A model generated the notes under the pieces. The model saw nothing but the letters and a program-made list of their open reading frames with translations, was not told the DNA's origin and searched no databases. A DNA stretch of 64,000 bases from Polyangia bacterium. Its GTDB lineage: Bacteria; Myxococcota_A; Polyangia; Nannocystales; Nannocystaceae. This document shows, in pieces, positions 37,728-45,168 of the stretch. The stretch covers positions 841,599 to 905,598 of the forward strand of contig JAUIFF010000001.1 of NCBI GenBank assembly GCA_030429545.1. Direction: 5' to 3'. A program made the position numbers and the translations under genes. Position 1 is the stretch's first letter, and every line of letters begins with the position of its first letter.

Positions 37728-38507
37728 CTAGAGAGGAAAGCAGAACGGGATCCATCCGTCGGAGAGTGCACATTGATAACCAGAAGGACAATCTATCATA
37801 TTCTGACTGCAAAGTGGAAGACAAGTTCCATAATGGCAAGCTGCTCCTTCTTCGCACTCATCGTGATCAACGTAGTTTGTACATTTTTCTCCAGGCTTTA
37901 GTTCTCCACCGCCATCAATACAAGTTACCCAATCGAAGGATGGTAATCCATGCACGTCGATTGGGGCACACTTTTGACCATCCTCACAACTCATTCCCTG
38001 ACTCGAAAAATCGCAGTCAGCGTAGTTTGTGTCGGTGCAGATACTAGTAGCCGATATACTACAAACGAAATCGATACAACGGCGGGGCGGAGTGAACCGT
38101 TCTCCAAACCCTTTAAAAGAAAGGCTGGATCCACATATCTCCTGCTCACAGTCACAAATATTAACTTTAGGCGAAGTAGAGCAGGAAAGTTCTTCGAGGC
38201 AAATTGTTTCACACTCGAGTAGAGAAGAATCATTACAATGTAAGACACAGAAGCCCCCGCCGCACGATTCGCACTCAAGACAGTTTTCGCCTGTACCATC
38301 CGAGTCCGAGCTCGCTCCTTCCGAAGTCGTTTCCTCCGAAGTCGTTTCCTCCGAAGTCGCTCCCTCCGAAGTCGTTCCCTCCGAAGTCGTTCCCTCCGAG
38401 CCTCCTGTGACTGAAGACGAGTGATGAGTTTCGGAGGGCTCCCGATCGACACAACCGACTGCGAGAGCCACAGCGAGAAAGATTCCATGTCGTCCGCGGA
38501 TTTCCAT
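37728..38507 (-). CDS. Cys-rich lipoprotein with EGTTS/EETTS repeats
   Basis: A 259-residue lipoprotein: signal with lipobox LAVGC, then six repeats of the five residues E-G/E-T/A-T-S coded by 15-bp tandem units (about 38310-38400), then an approximately 180-residue Cys-rich domain with pairs such as CLECESCGGGFCVLHC, DCEQEICG, CSQNMIDC and CPSGYQC. Probably disulfide-knotted and surface-exposed. No family recognised. It lies between the relic and the intact module and is not duplicated elsewhere in the window. Confidence 0.75.
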   Translation of the reverse strand: MEIRGRHGIFLAVALAVGCVDREPSETHHSSSVTGGSEGTTSEGTTSEGATSEETTSEETTSEGASSDSDGTGENCLECESCGGGFCVLHCNDSSLLECETICLEELSCSTSPKVNICDCEQEICGSSLSFKGFGERFTPPRRCIDFVCSISATSICTDTNYADCDFSSQGMSCEDGQKCAPIDVHGLPSFDWVTCIDGGGELKPGEKCTNYVDHDECEEGAACHYGTCLPLCSQNMIDCPSGYQCALSDGWIPFCFPL

Positions 38508-38621
38508 CCTGATGAAGATGACAGAGCAAGTACTTTAAAACAACGCGATGGTCAGCGCGACCTAGGGAGGCAAGGAAGTTCGCACGGCAGGCGCTTCGAG
38601 GCAGATGCGGTCGCAGTGGCC

Positions 38622-38986
38622 CGTGATGCTAAAGCCGCAACACGCAGAGAAGATGACTTTAGCTGTCACGACAAACTGCCCGCGTTCGTTGAACACCGGC
38701 GATCCACGTCTCACGGTCGGAACACCCCTTGCCAATTTTTTGTACATGCACCCGTATAAGTCTGTCGCGCATACTCCGGTCTTGCGGTGGCTGGCTGCGG
38801 TGGTGTCAGCCGGCAATAATCTCGCTGGATCGCTCGCGTGGACGCCGAATCAATCCCGCAACAATGTCCGGGAAACACGGCCGTTTTGGCGAAATACCCG
38901 GGGCGGGGCTTGCACGTCGAAATGCTCCATAATTTCGAATTATTTGCGAAAACGCAACCTGTTCAAATTAGCGCTTCTAGCGTAAC
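38622..38986. pseudogene. relic of kinase C-terminus and small membrane ORF plus module 5' flank
   Basis: On the minus strand 38622-38830 resembles the end of the kinase gene (NWQGVFRP) and the start of the small membrane ORF at 42423-42659 (RGVPTVRRGSPVFNERGQFV), broken by small changes. 38830-38986 is the conserved region before the VWA-like gene. The same block recurs at 48455-48835, beginning at the same base string GTGATGCT. No intact gene. Confidence 0.75.
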
Positions 38987-40090
38987 GTGACGGGAGTGAT
39001 GCGGGTGTTCCTAGCTCTCTTCGTTCTGACGGCCTGCGCAGCTGAACCGGTCGACGCAACGACCACAGGGGTCGCGTTCGTCCACACCACAGCCGATCCA
39101 CCGACCCCAACGACGAGCACAACCACCGACGCGTGGAGCACGTCGACGGGCGACCCGACAACAGGTGAGCCGGCCACAAGCACGGGAAGCACTGGAGTCA
39201 CATCCACAACGGGAACGTTGCCCGATTTTGGCGAGGGCGAAGGTTGCAACAAGATCGATGTCCTGTTCCTGCGCTCCGGCTCGATCAGGCCTGAACATCG
39301 GGAATCGCTCCGGCAAGGGGTCGAGTACTTCAACCAGCGGCTGGTTGAGACCTTCGCCGCAAATGTCGATCTACACGTCTTAGTAACTGACGAACTGCTC
39401 GAGTGGCCCGGGCAGGTGTGCAAGTCGGAGTGCGCCGATGTTGGGACGTGCGAATCGAGTGGCGATCCCGAGTTTCCGTGTGATCAAGTTGCCTATGCAC
39501 ATAAATGTGAGAAGCTCCGAGGCGCGGGCCACACGTTCCCGATCGGGCCAAGCCCCCATGCGGCGAACCGGCTGTGCGGGCCAGACAAGTACACACGCTT
39601 TTTAACTTCGGAGACTCCCGACCTGCTCGACAGTCTCAACTGCGCCACCCAAAAACGGCCGTTTCCTGATATGTTGGGAAGTTTTCCGATCAACGCGTTG
39701 CGGTTGGCGTTGAAAGGCAATGGGCCAGATGATTGCAACGAAGGATTTTTACGTGACGATGCGATCTTGATCATCCTGCTGATCACCGACTCGGCCGAGT
39801 ACACGCACGGGCAGGCTACCCCAAGTCCATCTGACACCGCGTACGAGATTTTCGCTGCCAAAGGAGGTAACAAGGATGCGGTCGGAATGCTGGCCATCAT
39901 CAATGACAGCATGGAGGACGAGCGGATTTGCCAGCCACTGAACCCGTACAAGTCGAAGACAATCGACCTTGTCAAAAATCATATCCCTCACCATGTTTTG
40001 GGAAGCGAGTGCGCCGAAGATCCCACCCCTTATTTCGACGCGACGATAGAGATGGCGCTCGAGCTTTGCTCGCAGTACGTCCCGCAGTGA
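38987..40090 (+). CDS. VWA-like secreted lipoprotein, copy A
   Basis: A 367-residue lipoprotein with signal FLALFVLTAC (GTG 38987; ATG 38999 alternative), a Thr/Ser/Gly/Pro linker to about residue 80, and a domain resembling the von Willebrand A fold of myxobacterial surface proteins: CNKIDVLFLRSGSI, a DKYTRFLTSE stretch, and GFLRDDAILIILLITDSAEY. The MIDAS triad DxSxS is degraded (DVLFLRSGS), so metal-dependent binding may be lost. It is followed 3 bases later by the convergent propeller gene. Paralogue at 48836, about 90% alike by eye. Confidence 0.75.
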   Translation: MTGVMRVFLALFVLTACAAEPVDATTTGVAFVHTTADPPTPTTSTTTDAWSTSTGDPTTGEPATSTGSTGVTSTTGTLPDFGEGEGCNKIDVLFLRSGSIRPEHRESLRQGVEYFNQRLVETFAANVDLHVLVTDELLEWPGQVCKSECADVGTCESSGDPEFPCDQVAYAHKCEKLRGAGHTFPIGPSPHAANRLCGPDKYTRFLTSETPDLLDSLNCATQKRPFPDMLGSFPINALRLALKGNGPDDCNEGFLRDDAILIILLITDSAEYTHGQATPSPSDTAYEIFAAKGGNKDAVGMLAIINDSMEDERICQPLNPYKSKTIDLVKNHIPHHVLGSECAEDPTPYFDATIEMALELCSQYVPQ

Positions 40091-40093
40091 CTG

Positions 40094-41671
40094 TCAAGGG
40101 TTGATTAGCTCGACAACCCCCCGTGTTTGGTTTCCATCGAGTCGTTCGCCGACCATGAAAACGCGGCCAAATCGGTCCGCAGTCACGTCCCGAGCCCGTG
40201 AAAATGGGATTCCAGAGTACACTGTGTCCCAAAGCGGGAGCGAGACTACCGCGGTTGGGAGAAATTCTCCGACAATGACAGTGTTTTCAGGGTGACGTGT
40301 TGTGGCAGAGAACGTTCCCGTTATGTCTGCGATGTCCACAACTGCAGCGTCGATTGAGTCGGTAAAGGTTGCCGACAGGGGTGACGGGTCTGTGCCCGAT
40401 GAAGCAGAGAAAGTCCCAACCACGTCGAACCCCGGTTGTGTAGGTGTACTTCCAAGGAACTCCGATTCAGCTGCCGGGTCCCACGATGGAATTTGATACT
40501 GCTCCTTAAGTGCAAAATTCTCATACTCGAGAATGTTTCCACGTTTGAGCCCGTATGGTGCCTGTTGATCCGGTGGATCGATTTCAGTTGCCCCAACCAA
40601 GATCACGCGGTCATCCAACAAGATTACGTCATTGGCACGGTTATGCGAGGTACGAGTGAGCCCCATCTGCTGATAGGTGCTCTCGTACTCAGAGCCCCCG
40701 GTGACTTTTGCGGCCTGAACGGTCCACATCTTGGCATTCGACCCCTCCTCTAGTTCCCTCCAGCCGGACACAAACAGACGATCGGGAAACACAGTGTCGA
40801 CCGCGACCCCGCTCGCATGACCATTTGGCAGCTCGAGCGCGGACGGCCACACAGGTTGGCCGTTGATCATGAAGCACATCACCCACGCTTGCCCGTTGAA
40901 ATCGTTGCCGACCACGTACACGCGATCGGGATCCTGTGGGTCGGCAACCATCGCGCTAGGTGCCCACGCGCAAATCCCATCCCCGCAGTACGGTTGCACC
41001 ACTCCCTGTGGCTGCAGGTTTGCGTCGAATCGGTGTAGCCACAACTCGCCACCGATGGACATCGCAACCAGTGCCCCATCTTCGACCGCGAGGTCGCCCG
41101 CGACGATGGGGACCACGGCCGCCGCGGTTGATGGGATGACGCCTGGCTCCTGCCACTCGGCTCGTAGTGTTCCCCCGGTCGGCAGGTCAATGGTTGTATC
41201 AGCATGTTTTTCGGACATCGCCCCGGTACTTGACCATGCTCGGAGCGTCACGGCGTAGTTGCCATCGAAAGTCTTCTCGCTCGTGATCGGCAGCTCCCAC
41301 GGGAGGGTGGGATTTTTGACGCGCTCGACTTCCTGGCCGTCGCGCTCGAGCACCAGCTCGGTTTTCGTGGCGCCGATGATTTCGGCGTCGATCACCAGTG
41401 GCCCAGCTGCGTTGACGCTCACCGGGGCGAAGAAATCGGCGATTGTTGGCGGCCGTCCGATGTCGAGCGCGCCACCGCTTGATGGGTCGCCGGTCTCCTC
41501 GGGCTCCTCGCCGGTTGTCCCCGTGGTGGGCATCGGTGAGCTGTCGCCGGAGTCGTCGCCTGCGGTCGTCGTATCTGTGTCGGAATCTGACAGGGCTGCA
41601 AGTTTTTCATCGCGAAGACGCTCGAGACACCCGGCGAGCAGGAAGGGGAGGAGGAGGGCGCGGTATCTCAT
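40094..41671 (-). CDS. propeller-like lipoprotein, copy A
   Basis: A 525-residue lipoprotein: lipobox PFLLAGC, Ser/Asp/Thr linker, an Ig-like domain (VNAAGPLVIDAEIIGATKTE), and from about 200 repeated strands with DPDRVYVVGNDFNG, DTVFPDRLFVSGWRE and DRVILVGATEIDPP, consistent with a beta-propeller. Its ATG overlaps the stop of the upstream TPR/membrane gene (TAATG), implying translational coupling. It is the last gene of the sigma-kinase operon. Paralogue at 49942; the N-terminal 400 residues are nearly identical between copies while the C-terminal part has diverged. Confidence 0.75.
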   Translation of the reverse strand: MRYRALLLPFLLAGCLERLRDEKLAALSDSDTDTTTAGDDSGDSSPMPTTGTTGEEPEETGDPSSGGALDIGRPPTIADFFAPVSVNAAGPLVIDAEIIGATKTELVLERDGQEVERVKNPTLPWELPITSEKTFDGNYAVTLRAWSSTGAMSEKHADTTIDLPTGGTLRAEWQEPGVIPSTAAAVVPIVAGDLAVEDGALVAMSIGGELWLHRFDANLQPQGVVQPYCGDGICAWAPSAMVADPQDPDRVYVVGNDFNGQAWVMCFMINGQPVWPSALELPNGHASGVAVDTVFPDRLFVSGWRELEEGSNAKMWTVQAAKVTGGSEYESTYQQMGLTRTSHNRANDVILLDDRVILVGATEIDPPDQQAPYGLKRGNILEYENFALKEQYQIPSWDPAAESEFLGSTPTQPGFDVVGTFSASSGTDPSPLSATFTDSIDAAVVDIADITGTFSATTRHPENTVIVGEFLPTAVVSLPLWDTVYSGIPFSRARDVTADRFGRVFMVGERLDGNQTRGVVELINP

Positions 41672-42426
41672 TAGAACAATCCTTGTAGGGCGAAGCCGGC
41701 AACACCGGGGCGGACCGATAGTTTTCGCTCGCGCTGGTCAATTGCGAGCAGTGTAATCCCTGTGGCCAACGCAACACAAGTTGCAATCCCTGTCCCAATC
41801 ATCACCCGCTGGATGGCCTTCGTCTGTTGGTAGAGGTGCTCATCGTGGCCGGGTGTGTCGCGGTACGTGACGAACCAGCGATGAAACACGATGCCCTCGG
41901 CTGCAAGGGCGAGGACTCCAGCGCCCGCAAGCGACGTGGCAACGACTCCGGCCGCGAACTTCGGCCGCGACCGGGGCGAGGGTGTTTCATGGTCTTGGGT
42001 GGGCAGCAGGTCGATGACCGTTGGCGGGATGGCCAGTGATTCGACTGCGGCTGGTTTGGTGGTTTCGCTTGCGGGCAACTTCGGTTTCGGTTCACAGTCC
42101 AGTGCGTCCGCTAGGTCGACGAACGTCCAATACACCGCCGCGATCTCTGCGGCTGTGTCGTGTGTATCTACAATATAGCCACGTAGGAGTCTGTGCCCCT
42201 CGCACACGGAGTGAACCGAGCCGGTGTGTTCGTGATGGAGCCGGTAGGAATTCGCCGCGGCGAGTACCAGCCCACCGCGATCGAGCTCCGGGGGTGGCGA
42301 GCGGACAAGCTTGCTAAACAGCTCCGCGGCCTGCTCGTAGTCACCGGAGCCGGCCGCCTCGAGTGCCTGCTCGTATGGCGTGGGTGAGCCGGTGAGTAAC
42401 GTTGCAAGTACAAAATTTTTCGTCAT
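41671..42426 (-). CDS. TPR/membrane protein, copy A
   Basis: A 251-residue protein: an N-terminal exported or amphipathic start (TKNFVLATLLTG), a short TPR-like segment (EQALEAAGSGDYEQAAELFS), a Pro-rich linker, then two hydrophobic helices (AGVLALAAEGIVFH and GTGIATCVALATGITLLAI). Start and stop overlap its neighbours (ATGA with the small ORF upstream, TAATG with the propeller gene downstream). In copy B this gene is split by a 5-kb insertion. Function unknown. Confidence 0.65.
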   Translation of the reverse strand: MTKNFVLATLLTGSPTPYEQALEAAGSGDYEQAAELFSKLVRSPPPELDRGGLVLAAANSYRLHHEHTGSVHSVCEGHRLLRGYIVDTHDTAAEIAAVYWTFVDLADALDCEPKPKLPASETTKPAAVESLAIPPTVIDLLPTQDHETPSPRSRPKFAAGVVATSLAGAGVLALAAEGIVFHRWFVTYRDTPGHDEHLYQQTKAIQRVMIGTGIATCVALATGITLLAIDQRERKLSVRPGVAGFALQGLF

Positions 42427-42659
42427 GGTTTTACTCTCACGAAGCTGTAGAGCCACAGACTCGCTATCAACGTTGACCCCGCAAGTTGAACGACGAGCGG
42501 CGACTCAAAGGTCAGGGCAGATGTGATCCAGTGGCCGGCGATGCTAAAGCCGTAACACACAGAGAAGATCACTCTAGCTCGGTGTGGGGTCACGACAAAC
42601 TGCCCGCGTTCGTTGAACACCGGCGATCCACGTCTCACGGTCGGAACACCCCTTGCCAA
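42423..42659 (-). CDS. small membrane protein between kinase and TPR gene
   Basis: A 78-residue protein: basic N-terminus (RGVPTVRRGSPVFNERGQFV) then two hydrophobic stretches (VIFSVCYGFSIAGHWITSAL and VQLAGSTLIASLWLYSF). Its stop overlaps the next ATG (ATGA) and its start lies 24 bases inside the kinase end, as in tightly coupled operons. Damaged versions sit at 38622 and 48455. No family recognised. Confidence 0.5.
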   Translation of the reverse strand: MARGVPTVRRGSPVFNERGQFVVTPHRARVIFSVCYGFSIAGHWITSALTFESPLVVQLAGSTLIASLWLYSFVRVKP

Positions 42660-44032
42660 TTTCCTTGCACATGCATCCGCATAAGGCTGTCACGCAAACA
42701 CTGATCTTGTTTGGGCCCGACCGCGGTCGCGTAGCTGAGATCGATACGCCCCCTGCGTACCCGGTACTTGATCGCCGAATCAATCCCGCACAGCGGTGCA
42801 CCCGTGGAAAGCTTCTTATGGAGTGCCCTTCGCTGCGCCTTTACCTGTCGCGTGCGCTTGCCGACCTGGGCCGGTTTCTTGGCGGCCGACGTTGGCAGGG
42901 GTGGAAGCTCGGGAAGCTCGGCAACAACCCGCGATACCCAGCCTGAGAGCTGGATCGTCGCGCGACGGCCCGCGGTCCCGTGACGGGCGAGTGTGGCTGA
43001 GGTGCTCGTCAGGAACGTACCGGGGGCGGACTGCAGCGGGGCGGACTGCTCCGGTTGCGGACTGGCGGACGGTACCTGGTCTGTGGTTTGATAAAATGCA
43101 TATGCAATATTGCCTAGGGTCAGCGCAGCACAAATCCCGAGGAGTGGCCACGGACGCGATGGCTTGGCTGTCGGTGCTGGCGCGGTAGGTAGCTCGATAG
43201 CTTCGCTTGCCTCGAGTAACGGGGCGTACTCGGCAGCACACTCCTCGAGTGCGAGCATCAGCGAGTGCAGGTCATAGCGGCGATCGGCGATGTCTGTGGC
43301 ACCGGCGAGTAGCATGGCCACGCCCTCAGAGATCGATGGATCGAGTTCCTCGGCAGGGTCGTACACTTGGCCGGTGATCAACGTGTGCAGAACACAGCCG
43401 ATGGAGTAGACATCAGCTTTCGGGGTCGGTGGCGGTTTACCGGCCTTAACCTCGGGTGCCGCATAGCCTAGGGTACCCATCCCCCCGGTCGTCACCACTC
43501 GCAAGGATGGGGGAGTCACAGACCCGAGGATTTCTCGGAATCTCGGTAGGCGCTTGGCCATGCCCAGGTCGATAAGCACAACACGCCCGTGGTCGATCAT
43601 CACGTTGGACATCGTCACGTCACGGTGAATCACACCGACACGATGGACTGCAGCGAGGCCCTGGCAAAGCTGCCGCACGATGTCGATGGCTTCGATCTCG
43701 GTGAGCCGGCCACCCCGCTTGCGTAGGTACTCGGCAAGTGTTTCGCCCTCTACTAGCTCCATCACGTAGTGCGGTGGGTCGTAGCCGTAGGAGTAGGCCC
43801 GCACGATGTGGGGATCGTCGAGCTGGCATAGGGCCCGGTACTCGCTCTCGAGGCGCCGAATGTCGAACCGCGGATGCATCACTTTCACAGCGACCGCCCG
43901 GCGACTCACGATGCAGTAACCGCGGTACACGGTGGCCCGTCCCCCTCGCCCGATGATCCCGAGTAGTTCGATCGATCCGAGACGTTGCCCGACACGAGCA
44001 TCTGCCGCCATCCGTCGACGATGGGCGGACAT
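42635..44032 (-). CDS. Ser/Thr protein kinase, copy A
   Basis: Hanks-type kinase of 465 residues: GxGxxG-like IIGRGGRATVYRG, VAVKVM lysine, HRDVTMSNVMI catalytic loop, DLGMAK in place of DFG, TLGYAAPEVKAG (APE), then after about residue 310 a membrane helix (WPLLGICAALTLGNIAYAFY) and an extracellular Ser/Pro tail. DLG for DFG occurs in some active kinases. It starts with ATG overlapping the sigma gene stop (TGATG). In copy B the gene is cut before APE and fused to the TPR gene. Context of ECF sigma plus kinase suggests the kinase controls the sigma factor. Confidence 0.88.
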   Translation of the reverse strand: MSAHRRRMAADARVGQRLGSIELLGIIGRGGRATVYRGYCIVSRRAVAVKVMHPRFDIRRLESEYRALCQLDDPHIVRAYSYGYDPPHYVMELVEGETLAEYLRKRGGRLTEIEAIDIVRQLCQGLAAVHRVGVIHRDVTMSNVMIDHGRVVLIDLGMAKRLPRFREILGSVTPPSLRVVTTGGMGTLGYAAPEVKAGKPPPTPKADVYSIGCVLHTLITGQVYDPAEELDPSISEGVAMLLAGATDIADRRYDLHSLMLALEECAAEYAPLLEASEAIELPTAPAPTAKPSRPWPLLGICAALTLGNIAYAFYQTTDQVPSASPQPEQSAPLQSAPGTFLTSTSATLARHGTAGRRATIQLSGWVSRVVAELPELPPLPTSAAKKPAQVGKRTRQVKAQRRALHKKLSTGAPLCGIDSAIKYRVRRGRIDLSYATAVGPKQDQCLRDSLMRMHVQGNWQGVFRP

Positions 44033-44643
44033 CAGCATGGGGCCCCCTCGAGAATCGACGGGCAAGCGATGGGCAGTGATTTGTAGAGGGCTTTGACAGA
44101 CCGCGAAATGTGGGCGTCGTGGGGAGTACGCGGGCATTCGAGCAACGGGAGACGCTTGCGGAGCAGGTCTTTTCGCATAGCGATGCCTAGCCTAGACTTG
44201 CAACTACAAGGGTGTGCCCGGTTGAGATGCCCGCAGCGGTTCCCCACGGTCTCCTCGAGTCGCTTGCGTACTCGGGTCAACCTGATTTCAATGGCTTTCC
44301 TCGTGGTCCCAAGTACATCAGGGGCGAGCCCGCAGACATCGACGACGATAAAGGCGAGCCGCAGAGCAAGCGGTAAGCATTGCAGCGTGAGGGCGAGACA
44401 TTCCCGTTTCAGTTCCCACAAAAATTCATGGCGCGCGCCCTCGCCGGGGGCGAAGGTCGCGGTAGTTGTGTCGCTTCGGAGCAGTTCCTCGAGCTGCTGC
44501 CAGGAAAGATCGGCCGAGCGAGGTAACCCGTCGTTAAGTTGCTGGATCAGGTCGCGAAGGTCGCTCGACTCCCGCGCCAGCCGGGCCGCAAGTCGAACGT
44601 CTGCGCTTGCGAGGTAGGCGATCCGAAACGCTTGATCGTGCAT
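44032..44643 (-). CDS. ECF-like sigma factor, copy A
   Basis: A 203-residue protein. Residues about 78-160 look like sigma region 4 of ECF factors: LTLQCLPLALRLAFIVVDVC, then the helix LGTTRKAIEIRLTRVRKRLE, and the Cys motif CGHLNRAHPCSCKSR as in ECF proteins with N-P-C-x-C tails. Region 2 is weak (no clear DLxQExF), so it may be a diverged or auxiliary sigma. First gene of the minus-strand operon, preceded by palindromes at 44656-44706, and divergent from a CRISPR leader. Paralogue at 57624. Confidence 0.65.
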   Translation of the reverse strand: MHDQAFRIAYLASADVRLAARLARESSDLRDLIQQLNDGLPRSADLSWQQLEELLRSDTTTATFAPGEGARHEFLWELKRECLALTLQCLPLALRLAFIVVDVCGLAPDVLGTTRKAIEIRLTRVRKRLEETVGNRCGHLNRAHPCSCKSRLGIAMRKDLLRKRLPLLECPRTPHDAHISRSVKALYKSLPIACPSILEGAPC

Positions 44644-44655
44644 GTTTTCCTCCGA

Positions 44656-44706
44656 ACGTGCACAATGGTTGCGGATGCACGTGTAATTTGGTGTCTATAC
44701 ACCAAA
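44656..44706. promoter_or_regulatory. nested inverted repeats in promoter of sigma operon, copy A
   Basis: ACGTGC/GCACGT (44656-44661 and 44677-44682) and TTTGGTGT-ctat-ACACCAAA (44687-44706) form two inverted repeats 13-63 bases before the sigma ATG. Both are kept base for base in copy B (58247-58298). Likely operator or promoter elements. Confidence 0.45.
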
Positions 44707-45168
44707 AATTGAGCGATAGGGAGAAAATGCGAAGTTTGCGCGAAAGTTCCCTTTTGGTCGAGATCAACCGGGTTCGTGTCGCGTGGATGTTGCGGCTAGG
44801 GCGGTCATCACTTGCTCGAGTTGGACCAAGTACTGCCACAAGTCAGACAAACGAAAATCGGGACCCGCGGATCCTCAAAGGAATCGCCAGAAAATGGTTG
44901 ATCGTTTTGCGCACGAATGCGACTGATTGCAAAAGCGCTTCCAAACTCAAAATGACGTCGCGCGCAAAACGCGAAGTTACACGACCCCCGACAGGGTAGA
45001 AAACCCCGGCCTTGCGTGCATTTGGCCAAATTTGGTTGTTTGGGAGCTCAAAACGGCTTTCTGGAAATTGAAGAGCGGAACAGGTATGGTGCAAAAGCGT
45101 GTGCGGTTTCGCACCGCGTGCAGAACTTTGTTATGGGCGAGAGAATTTCATGGTGTTATAAGGGGAGG
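44707..45168 (+). promoter_or_regulatory. CRISPR leader, array 1
   Basis: A non-coding stretch leading into the first repeat at 45169. About 44880-45090 is nearly identical to the region before array 2 (58460-58670); the final 80 bases differ a lot. It should hold the array promoter and spacer-integration signals. Confidence 0.65.
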
